Of a DNA stretch of 64,000 bases, positions 35,326 to 43,029 are shown one piece after another. A program made the position numbers and the translations under genes. Positions within the stretch are counted from its first letter, which is position 1; each line of letters begins with the position of its first letter. This DNA is from Deltaproteobacteria bacterium. GTDB lineage: Bacteria; Desulfobacterota; Dissulfuribacteria; Dissulfuribacterales; DYLC01. The notes under the pieces were generated by a model. It did no database searches. It was given only the letters and a program-made list of their open reading frames with translations, and had not been told where the DNA came from. The stretch spans positions 518,447 to 582,446 of the forward strand of contig JAQVIJ010000001.1 in NCBI GenBank assembly GCA_028695735.1. Direction: 5' to 3'.

Positions 35326-37332
35326 ATGAAACTGGATCTATCCAAGCGTTTCGGCGAGGGCAATGGCGGTTGCAGCATTCAGTGCAAGGCCAATCAGGAG
35401 GTGTTGTGCAACTGTTCTTCCGCTGTGGTGACGGCCGCTCATCGTGTGAGCAAGAGGGCCACTGAGCCATGCCGTTTTGGCAAGGGCGGCACCTGCTGCC
35501 GTAACTGCAATATGGGGCCGTGTCAGATCATAGACGGCGTGGCCGAGATGGTGGGGGTGTGTGGAGCGGATGCAGCAACGGTTACCGCCAGAAACTTCGG
35601 AAGGATCGTTGCCGGAGGCGCCGCCACCCACATGGACCATGGAAGGGGCGTTGCCCTGGCCTTTATGGCCACAGCACGGGGTGAGACGCCTTATGAGATA
35701 AAAGACGGCTTCAAACTGCGGGAGACCGCCCTGCGTTTGGGCATAGACCCAGCAAACAAGGAGAAGAAGGACCTGGCGATGGAGGTGGGCGCCAAACTTT
35801 TGAGCGAGTTTGGTCAGCAGACAGGCGGTCTTTCCTTTATGAAACGGGCACCCAAGGCCAGGCAGGAGATATGGGCCAAGACAGGTGTGGCCCCCAGGGG
35901 CATTGACCGTGAGGTGGTGGAGCTCATGCACCGCACGCACATGGGTGTGGACCAGCACTATGAGAACCTGCTCTTCCAGTCCGCCCGCTGTGCCCTGGCG
36001 GATGGTTGGGGCGCCTCCATGATCGCCACCGAGCTTTCGGACATCATGTTCGGCACTCCGCAGCCCGTCAGGACCAAGGTGAATATCGGTGTTCTGAAAA
36101 AGGACGAGGTAAATGTGACCGTGCATGGCCATGAGCCGGTCCTGGCCGAGGCACTGGCCATGATGGCCAATGACCCGGAGGTAGTGGCAGCCGCCAAAAA
36201 GGTGGGCGCCAAGGGCGTGAATCTGGCAGGTGTATGCTGCACTGGAAACGAGATACTCATGCGCAGGGGTCTGCCCATTGCCGGCAGTTTTGTGCAGCAG
36301 GAGGTGGTGCTGGCCACGGGTGCAGTGGAGGCCATGGTGGTGGATGTGCAGTGCATCATGCAGGGCGTCTCTCCAGTGGCAGGCCAGTTTCACACAGCCC
36401 TTCTGACCACCTCTGAAAAGGCCAAGATGCCTGGTGCCACACATATCCCATTTGATGAGCACAGGGCATTGGATGTGGCAAAGGAGATTCTGCTGCGCGC
36501 CATAGCCAAATTCCCTGAAAGGGGCAAGAATTTCATACCCAAACACCAGATGGATGTGGTGGCTGGTTTCAGTCATGAGACCATCAATTACATTTTGGGT
36601 GGCCGTTTTCGCGGCTCCTATAAGCCGTTGAACGATAACATCATAAATGGACGTATAAAGGGCGTGGCCGCCATTGTGGGGTGTGACAACTATCGGGTCT
36701 TGGAAGAGGTGCATATCGAGCTGGCCAAGGAGCTCATCGCCAACGACATTTTGGTGGTGGTCACCGGCTGCGCCGCAACCGGTATGGGCAGAGAAGGGCT
36801 TTTGACCCCTGAGGCCTTGAGCATGGCAGGCCCTGGTTTAAGAGAGGTCCTGGAGGCGGTGGGCTGTCCTCCTGTGCTGCACATGGGTTCATGCGTGGAC
36901 AACAGCCGCATCCTCATCGCCCTTACGGAGATGGTGCACACAGGCGGGTTGGGAAATGACATATCTGATCTCCCCGCCATCGGTTGTGCGCCTCAGTGGA
37001 TGAGTGAAAAGGCCGTGTCCATCGGCCAATACTTTGTAAGCAGCGGCGCCAGGGTCATTTTTGGGCCGAGCTTCCCCACCACAGGCTCCAGAGAGGTGAC
37101 GGATTACTGTTTCAAGGGCATGCTGGAGCCCTATGGCGCTGTGTGGGACATGGCCCAGACCGCCAATGAGTTTTCAAACAAGATGATAGACGCCATTCAT
37201 CAAAAACGGGCGGCGCTGGGGCTGGACAAGAAGAAGGAAAGGGTCCTCTTTGACATGGCCATGCGCCGTGAGCTGGGCAATCAGGCCCTACATGGGGTTG
37301 GTTGTCATGGGCCAGGCGGCACAGCAGGATAA
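35326..37332 (+). CDS. cooS: Carbon monoxide dehydrogenase, catalytic subunit
   Basis: The Ni-Fe-S enzyme that reduces CO2 to CO, the carbonyl branch of the Wood-Ljungdahl pathway (also called AcsA). The 668-residue product has an N-terminal Cys cluster for the D/B clusters (PCRFGKGGTCCRNCNMGPCQ, about 46-65), and C-cluster segments LAGVCCTGNE, VVGCDN, VVTGCAATGMG and LHMGSCVDNSR. AGGAGA precedes the ATG. It belongs to the same strand run as hdrA and acsBC and would supply CO to AcsB. A copy of the 27-bp repeat lies just after the stop. Confidence 0.96.
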   Translation: MKLDLSKRFGEGNGGCSIQCKANQEVLCNCSSAVVTAAHRVSKRATEPCRFGKGGTCCRNCNMGPCQIIDGVAEMVGVCGADAATVTARNFGRIVAGGAATHMDHGRGVALAFMATARGETPYEIKDGFKLRETALRLGIDPANKEKKDLAMEVGAKLLSEFGQQTGGLSFMKRAPKARQEIWAKTGVAPRGIDREVVELMHRTHMGVDQHYENLLFQSARCALADGWGASMIATELSDIMFGTPQPVRTKVNIGVLKKDEVNVTVHGHEPVLAEALAMMANDPEVVAAAKKVGAKGVNLAGVCCTGNEILMRRGLPIAGSFVQQEVVLATGAVEAMVVDVQCIMQGVSPVAGQFHTALLTTSEKAKMPGATHIPFDEHRALDVAKEILLRAIAKFPERGKNFIPKHQMDVVAGFSHETINYILGGRFRGSYKPLNDNIINGRIKGVAAIVGCDNYRVLEEVHIELAKELIANDILVVVTGCAATGMGREGLLTPEALSMAGPGLREVLEAVGCPPVLHMGSCVDNSRILIALTEMVHTGGLGNDISDLPAIGCAPQWMSEKAVSIGQYFVSSGARVIFGPSFPTTGSREVTDYCFKGMLEPYGAVWDMAQTANEFSNKMIDAIHQKRAALGLDKKKERVLFDMAMRRELGNQALHGVGCHGPGGTAG

Positions 37333-37342
37333 CCAGAATGGA

Positions 37343-37369
37343 CCTGTCTGCGTGCCCCGCACAGGCAGG
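37343..37369. repeat. 27-bp repeat between cooS and hdrA
   Basis: It begins CCTGTCTGCGTGCC and ends CGCACAGGCAGG. It is the exact reverse complement of 41368-41394, and a variant lies at 23639-23665. It can fold as an imperfect hairpin. Confidence 0.85.
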
Positions 37370-37471
37370 CAACGCATAGGCAGACGGTAATGGTTTATGT
37401 TTCAAGGAATCCAGAAGATTTGGCATGACAAGTTATCACAAAAAAAGCGGTATTACGGCAGGTAAAAAGAT

Positions 37472-40400
37472 ATGGCAAAAATGAAGAAATCGGGCGCAGT
37501 TCTGGTGCTGGGCGGAGGCGTGGCCGGTGTGCAATCCGCCCTGGATCTGGCTGAACTGGGTTATTATGTCTATCTGGTGGAGAAAAAGGCCTCCATCGGA
37601 GGTGTGATGGCCCAGTTGGACAAGACCTTTCCCACCAACGACTGCTCCCTCTGAATACTTGCACCCAAGTTGGTGGAGGCCGGTCGGTCGCCAAACATTG
37701 AAATCCTTTCCAATGCGAATCTGCTGAAGCTGGAAGGCCAGCCCGGTGCCTTTGAGGCCGTGGTGCGCCAGAACCCTCGTTACATAGACGAAGACAAGTG
37801 CACAGCTTGCGGCACCTGCACTATGTATTGCCCAAGGCCCATAGCAGATACCTACAACGAACGCCTGAATGTGAGCCGTGCCGTGCATATCGACTATGCA
37901 CAGGCCATTCCGGCCACATATTACATCGATCCCAAGGCATGTATGCGGGTCAACTTCGAGACCTGTACCCTGTGCGCCCAGACCTGTACGGCCCAGGCCA
38001 TTGACTTCAGCCAGCAGCCCAAGGAGCTGATCCTGAATGTGGGTGCCGTGATTCTGGCGCCTGGGTTCGGCAGATTGGACTCAGAGGTCTTGGCCAGGTT
38101 TGGTTACGGCCGTTTTCCCAATGTGGTCACCAGTCTGGAGTTCGAGCGTCTCACCTGTGCCTCAGGCCCGTCTGAAGGCCACATCGTGCGCCTGTCTGAC
38201 GGCACCACGCCCAAGAAGATCGCCTGGCTGCAGTGTATAGGTTCCCGGGATGAGACATGTGGAAACGGCTATTGTTCCTCTGTGTGCTGTATGTATGCCA
38301 TCAAAGAGGCCTCGGTTGCCAAGGAGCATGAGCCTGACCTGGACATCTCCATATTCTTCATGGATGTGCGCACTCACGGCAAGGGCTTTGATGAGTCCCG
38401 CAGGCGTGCTCAAGAGAAGTACGGCATAAATGTGATTCGGGCCCGAGTGCCCCGTGTGGACCAGGTGGATGGCCGCCTGGCCTTGACCTGGGTCGCTGAA
38501 AATGGAGTGTCTCACAGTGACATCTTCGACATGGTGGTCCTGTCTGTGGGCCTGGATGCCCCGGAAGACGCCCTGCCCATAGCGGATATCACCGGTATCG
38601 AGCTCAACAAATACGATTTCTGCAGGACCTCGGCAGGGGCGCCTCTGTCCACCACCAGGCCTGGCATATTCGTGGCAGGCGCCTTTCAGGGTCCCAAGGA
38701 CGTGCCTGAGAGTGTTACTCAGGCCACTGGTGCAGCGGGTTTTGCCTCAGAGCTTTTGGCCGAGGCCAGGAATACCCGTTCGGTCTCCATTACATATCCC
38801 GAAGAAGACGCTGCCCTCATGGCCGAGGAGCCGCGCATAGGTGTATTCGTGTGCCATTGCGGTGTGAATATCGCGGGTGTCATAGATGTCAAGGCAGTAC
38901 GGGACTATGCAGCCACCCTGCCAGGCGTGGTGCTCTACGAGAACATGATATATTCCTGCTCTCAGGATGCCCTAAAGACCCTGGCAAACAAGATAAAGGA
39001 GCATCGGTTAAATCGCGTTGTGATAGCGGCCTGTTCCCCCCGCACGCACGAGCCGCTGTTTCAGGAGACCCTGCGTTCTGTGGGTGTAAACCCTGCCCTC
39101 ATTGAGATGGCCAATATCAGGGATCAGTGTGCATGGGTGCATGCCCAGGAGCCTGAGGCGGCCACGGAAAAGGCCAAAGACCTGGTGCGAATGGCGGTGG
39201 CCAAGGCAGGTTTTCTCTCGCCCCTGCCGCCTCAGACCGTTCCAGTCACTCCCAGGGCCATTGTGCTGGGCGGCGGTGCTGCGGGCATGAATGCGGCCTT
39301 GAGCATAGCGGATCAGGGCTATGAGGTGGTGCTGGTGGAAAAGGGTGACAGGTTAGGCGGCAATCTTGCACGTCTTAAGTGGACATGGGATGGCCAGGAT
39401 GCCCAGGCCATTTTGTCTGACCTCATTAAAAAGACTCAAAATCATTCAAGAATTACCATCAAACTCAACTCCACTCTGGATTCCATCAACGGCTATGTGG
39501 GCAATTATGTCTCCACCCTTCAGACCCCTAAGGGCATCGAGACAGTGGAGCACGGAGTAATGGTCATGGCCACAGGTGGTAAGGAATACAGGCCCAAGGG
39601 TTATCTCTATGGCGCCAATTCCAATGTGGTCACTCAATTGGAGCTGGAGGAGCGTTTGAGCAAGGCCCATCGTAGGGGCGACCGGCCGGTCGCCCCTACA
39701 CTTAAAGGGGTGGACAGTGTGGTGATGATACAGTGCGTGGGCAGCCGTGGAGACGATATGGCCCATTGCAGCAGGCTCTGCTGTGCCCAGGCAGTGAAAA
39801 ATGCCCTGAAAATCAAGGAGATGAAGCCTGACACCAGGGTCTATGTGCTCTATCGGGATATCCGCACCTACGGATTTTCTGAGGACCTGTACAGGGAGGC
39901 CAGGCGGCAGGGGGTGATCTTCCTTCGCTATGAATTAGAGCGCAGGCCAGAGGTGATTGAATGTAAGGGCGACCGGCCGGGCGCCCCTACAAAGCTGGCT
40001 GTCAGGTGTTTTGATGCCATGTTAAATGAGGATATAGAGCTGCCGGCCAATCTGGTGGTGCTCTCCACAGGTGTGGCGCCTGCGGAGAATGAGGCCCTTT
40101 CCAAGCTGGTGAAGGTGCCAGTGACCTCTGATGGCTTCTTTTTGGAGGCCCATGCCAAGCTGAGGCCTGTGGAGACCGCGGCAGAGGGTGTGTATCTCTG
40201 CGGGCTGGCCCATGGCCCCAAGACCCTGGATGAGTGCATTTCCCAGGCCAAGGCGGCCTCTGCCAAGGCGGTTATTCCCTTGGCCAAGGGCAGGGTGGCC
40301 GTGGCACCCATTGTCTCCAAAGTGAATCAGGATGCCTGTATCGGCTGTGGTCTGTGCGAGAGCCTGTGCCCCTTCAATGCCATTCGTCTGGTGAAAATGG

Positions 40401-40582
40401 ACAAGCGCAGAAAGGCGGAGACCATCACCGCTTCGTGTAAGGGCTGTGGCATCTGCGCCTCGCACTGTCCGACTTTGGCCATCAGCATGGGCGGTTTTAC
40501 GGATGAGGCCCTCTTTGCGCAGATACACGCCTGGGCTGGTTTGGCCTTGAACGACGAAAAAAGAAGAAGGAGAGAACTATGA
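37472..40582 (+). CDS. hdrA: Double-length HdrA-like flavin/iron-sulfur protein with selenocysteine 61
   Basis: An electron-bifurcation-type heterodisulfide-reductase A relative of 1036 residues. Two FAD-binding halves are present ([20 protein letters not shown] at about 13; [20 protein letters not shown] at about 590). Ferredoxin motifs are [20 protein letters not shown] and, at the end, [12 protein letters not shown] and [12 protein letters not shown]. The reading frame has UGA at 37652-37654 in DCSL-U-ILAPK, where relatives have CxxC; a SECIS-like hairpin follows, so it is read as Sec. It is not a pseudogene, because the frame is kept for 976 codons after it. Two GC palindromes are inserted in frame in the second half (peptides RGDRPVAPT and KGDRPGAPT). 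It probably feeds the MetVF and MvhD proteins encoded next to it. Confidence 0.9.
37652..37680 (+). promoter_or_regulatory. Selenocysteine UGA and SECIS-like hairpin in hdrA
   Basis: The UGA at 37652-37654 is followed by a stem CACC (37662-37665)/GGTG (37672-37675) with loop CAAGTT, extended below by CTT/AGG pairing around a G-G mismatch (37658-37660 with 37677-37679). The loop contains GU and begins 11 nt after the UGA, a little closer than in E. coli fdhF. Prediction by eye. Confidence 0.6.
39672..39699. repeat. GC palindrome inserted in frame in hdrA (first copy)
   Basis: A perfect 28-bp copy. In the hdrA frame it reads RGDRPVAPT and lies between LSKAHR and [16 protein letters not shown], in the loop just before the conserved MIQCVGSR strand; the first half of the same protein has LQCIGSR without such an insert. 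Confidence 0.9.
39963..39990. repeat. GC palindrome inserted in frame in hdrA (second copy, two mismatches)
   Basis: A variant with GTAAGGG at the left and GGGCGCCCC at the right. It reads KGDRPGAPT in the hdrA frame, between EVIEC and [10 protein letters not shown], again in a loop between strands. Confidence 0.85.
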
Positions 40583-41406
40583 CCCAGGAGGGTTTTAATC
40601 CGCATATCCTTGGTTTCTTCTGCCACTGGTGCTGTTATGCGGCCGCTGATGCCGCTGGCGTGGCCAGATACCAGTATCCGCCCAATGTGCGCGTGATTCG
40701 TGTCATGTGCACAGGCAGAATAGATTTCCGTTTTATTCTGGAGGGCTTTCGGTGCGGGGCTGACGGCGTGTTCACTGGTGGCTGACACCTGAATGAATGC
40801 CATTACCAGTCTGGTAATTACGAAGCGTTGATCATGGCCGAGACCTGCCGTCAGGTGTTTAATGTAATAGGACTCAATGCAAACAGAATGGCCCTGGAGT
40901 GGGCGTCTGCCGCTGAAGGCCCCAGGTTTGTGGAGCTTATCACCAAATATGTAGCCCGCATTCGCGAACTTGGGCCCCTGGGCAGCCTGGAAGGCGAGGC
41001 CCCTAAAGAGGTGCTGGAGCGCAGGCTGGAGGCGGCATTAAAGGCCGCTGAAACCCCAAAGGTCCGCACCGCCTACGGCAATGTGGCCAAAAAACTGCAC
41101 GAGACAAGGGACTTCGCGGTATATACGCCGGAACGCATCTCCCAGGAGGTGGCTGATCGTATTCTGCCCACCTTCAGGCAGGAGCTGTTGAGCCATGATG
41201 TCCTGCTGTGTCTTGCAGAGGCTAAAGACCAGGGAAAAAAGACCTGCTCTTCCGGGGAACTCATGGATTTGACGGGCGCCTCTTCGGAGGAGCTGGACAA
41301 GCTGCTTTCCGCCTTGGCAAAGAAGGGTGTTATCGAGGGCGAGGCCGCAGGCTGGTCCTTGAAGGAGCCTGCCTGTGCGGGGCACGCAGACAGGAAGGGG
41401 GAGTGA
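40579..41406 (+). CDS. MvhD/FlpD-family iron-sulfur protein with selenocysteine 69 and a C-terminal extension
   Basis: A 275-residue electron-transfer subunit that in relatives links HdrA to hydrogenase or formate dehydrogenase. The MvhD domain has [35 protein letters not shown] and [22 protein letters not shown]; the canonical motif has Cys where UGA (40783-40785) stands. Frame is kept through the UGA (40579 and 40828 are in phase) and a strong SECIS hairpin follows. A helical extension of about 150 residues ends with a winged-helix-like part ([20 protein letters not shown]). The last residues [10 protein letters not shown] are encoded by the 27-bp repeat. It overlaps the hdrA stop by 4 bp. 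Confidence 0.9.
40783..40818 (+). promoter_or_regulatory. Selenocysteine UGA and SECIS hairpin in the mvhD-like gene
   Basis: The UGA at 40783-40785 is followed by stem ATTACC (40802-40807)/GGTAAT (40813-40818) with loop AGTCT. The loop starts 22 nt after the UGA and contains the GUC core typical of bacterial SECIS loops. The spacing lies within the range known for bacteria. Confidence 0.8.
41368..41394. repeat. 27-bp repeat forming the C-terminus of the mvhD-like protein
   Basis: The exact reverse complement of 37343-37369. It supplies the codons for PACAGHADR immediately before the stop region and lies next to the ribosome site of the following gene. Confidence 0.85.
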
Positions 41407-41407
41407 C

Positions 41408-41971
41408 ATGACAGTTGTAGCCTCTGAATTGAAGGATTTTGCTAAAGAGATCCTGCCTGATGAGGGCTGTTTTACTCTGAGCCAGTGTTATGCCTGTGGT
41501 TCATGCAGCAGCGCCTGTCCGGTGGAAAAGGTGGTCGCAGGTTTTGATCCAAGAAAGATTGTGCATATGGTGGCCCTGGGTCTGGAGGAGCGGCTTTTGT
41601 CCTCTGATACCATCTGGGCCTGTTCCCAGTGCCAGTCCTGTGTGCCGGTGTGTCCGCAGAATGTGCGGTGCAGCGATGTGATCAAGGCCTTGCGTCATAA
41701 GGCCATTGAAAAGGGCTATGTGACCAGGGAGCGGCTGTATGAACTGGGCATGTTTGCTCAAGTCAATGAGGGAAAGTGCATAGCCTGTTTGACCTGTGTG
41801 AGGCTTTGCCCCTTTGAAGTGCCTGTCATGAAACCTGAGGGTTGTGCATACATCGATTCCGAAAGATGCAAGGCCTGCGGTGTCTGCGTGCTGGAGTGCC
41901 CTGCACAGGCCATTGATCTCAAGCCCTCGTTGGAGCTGCTTGGAATGAAGGGAGGGGCTGATGTCCAATAG
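41408..41971 (+). CDS. HdrC-like polyferredoxin
   Basis: A 187-residue iron-sulfur protein. HdrC-type motifs CYACGSCSSACPVEK (about 28-42) and CSQCQSCVPVCPQ (about 76-88) are followed by two further ferredoxin motifs, CIACLTCVRLCPFE and CKACGVCVLECPAQ, giving up to four [4Fe-4S] clusters. The ATG at 41408 follows a purine-rich AGGAAGGGGGAG site; the frame is open further upstream into the mvhD-like gene but has no better start. It would wire HdrA to MetVF or to the next MvhD-like protein. No HdrB (CCG-domain) gene accompanies it. Confidence 0.88.
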   Translation: MTVVASELKDFAKEILPDEGCFTLSQCYACGSCSSACPVEKVVAGFDPRKIVHMVALGLEERLLSSDTIWACSQCQSCVPVCPQNVRCSDVIKALRHKAIEKGYVTRERLYELGMFAQVNEGKCIACLTCVRLCPFEVPVMKPEGCAYIDSERCKACGVCVLECPAQAIDLKPSLELLGMKGGADVQ

Positions 41972-42335
41972 AATCACGGCGTTTTGTTGCAATTATACCC
42001 TGTCTGCCTCGGAAGCTGCATTGAAGAAAGAAGGGCTGATACCTGAGGGTGTCACTTTGAGGCCCCTGCCCTGCACAGGCCGTCTGGAGATAAAGGACCT
42101 GTTAAACGCCTTTGTAGAGGGCGCTGAGGCCGTGGTGGTGGTGGGTTGCGAAAAGGATGCCTGCCATAACCTCAAGGGCAGTGTGCGGGCTGAGAAGCGT
42201 GTCAAGCATGTAAAGGGGATGCTCAAGGAGCTGGGCATGTCTCCTGACCTCATTGAGATGCATTTTGCACCCCGCAAGGCATCCGAGCCCCTGATCAGGG
42301 CAGTGGAAGAGATGAGTCAAAGGCTTAAGGGCTGA
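41961..42335 (+). CDS. Small MvhD/FlpD-like iron-sulfur protein
   Basis: A 124-residue protein of the methyl-viologen-reducing hydrogenase delta family. Conserved Cys motifs are FCCNYT (7-12), PLPCTGRLEIKDLLNAFVEG and VVVGCEKDACHNLKGS, which correspond to MvhD's CNWC, MCTGR and GCxxxxCHY positions. Unlike its larger neighbour it keeps Cys in place of Sec. It overlaps the polyferredoxin gene by 11 bp and precedes metV. It probably carries a [2Fe-2S] cluster between Hdr and MetVF, an inference from Moorella-type MetVF-HdrABC-MvhD complexes. Confidence 0.85.
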   Translation: MSNRITAFCCNYTLSASEAALKKEGLIPEGVTLRPLPCTGRLEIKDLLNAFVEGAEAVVVVGCEKDACHNLKGSVRAEKRVKHVKGMLKELGMSPDLIEMHFAPRKASEPLIRAVEEMSQRLKG

Positions 42336-42360
42336 TTTTGAAGGACAGACGAGGATTCAT

Positions 42361-43029
42361 ATGATAATAGCTGAAAGAAAACCACTTAACGAGATCATGG
42401 ACATGCTGAAGGGTGTCTCTCGGCTTTTGGTGCTGGGCTGCCGTGGTTGTGTGGCCATCTGCTCTGCTGGTGGGGATAAGGAAGTGGAGATTCTGGCCTC
42501 CGCCATTCGCCTTGGCTGCAAGAAACAGGGTATGGGCATGGAGATCGATACGGACACCTACATCCGCCAGTGTGACCCCGAATACATCGAGCCACTAAAG
42601 GAGCGGGGCAGGCAGTATGACGCGGTGCTTTCCATGGCCTGCGGAGTGGGTGTGAATTTTATAGCGGATCTGTGCCCTGGAGTGAGGGTGCTCCCTGGAC
42701 TCAACACCTCCTTTTATGGGGCCAATCTTTCCAGCGGTGAATGGAAGGAGATGTGCGCGGGATGCGGTGCCTGTGTGCTGCACCTGACCGGCGGGCTTTG
42801 TCCTGTGGCCAGGTGTGCAAAACGGCTCTCCAATGGGCCATGCGGCGGGTCTGTGGGCGGCAGGTGCGAGATCGACCCAAATGTCTCCTGTGTATGGTTT
42901 GCCATTCACAGCAAGATGCAGCAGATGAACAGGGCCGATGACCTCATGGAGATAATGCCCATTCGAGACTGGAGAACTGCAGGGCATGGCGGCCCGCGTT
43001 CAAGAAGGAGGGAGGACCTACTGTCGTGA
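42361..43029 (+). CDS. metV: Methylene-THF reductase small subunit MetV
   Basis: A 222-residue zinc/iron-sulfur protein of the MetV family (methylene-tetrahydrofolate reductase C-terminal domain), which partners MetF in acetogens. Cys-rich motifs are LGCRGCVAICSAGGDKE (about 25-41), MACGVGVNFIAD and a C-terminal MCAGCGACVLHLTGGLCPVA plus CGGSVGGRCEID. It overlaps the MetF-AcsD start by 4 bp (GTGA), so tight coupling is expected. It supports an electron path from Hdr proteins into methylene-THF reduction. Confidence 0.9.
   Translation: MIIAERKPLNEIMDMLKGVSRLLVLGCRGCVAICSAGGDKEVEILASAIRLGCKKQGMGMEIDTDTYIRQCDPEYIEPLKERGRQYDAVLSMACGVGVNFIADLCPGVRVLPGLNTSFYGANLSSGEWKEMCAGCGACVLHLTGGLCPVARCAKRLSNGPCGGSVGGRCEIDPNVSCVWFAIHSKMQQMNRADDLMEIMPIRDWRTAGHGGPRSRRREDLLS

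Noticed and set aside
35338..36714. 458-codon open frame antisense to cooS
   Set aside because: It lies wholly within a highly conserved gene, has a His/Leu/Gly-rich non-protein-like composition and no recognisable motif; it reflects G+C-biased codon use on the other strand.
37472..40582. Apparent nonsense mutation splitting the HdrA-like gene into two reading frames
   Set aside because: The UGA sits at a Cys/Sec family position, the frame continues for 976 codons with intact motifs, a SECIS-like hairpin follows and selA is present; selenocysteine explains it better than a pseudogene.
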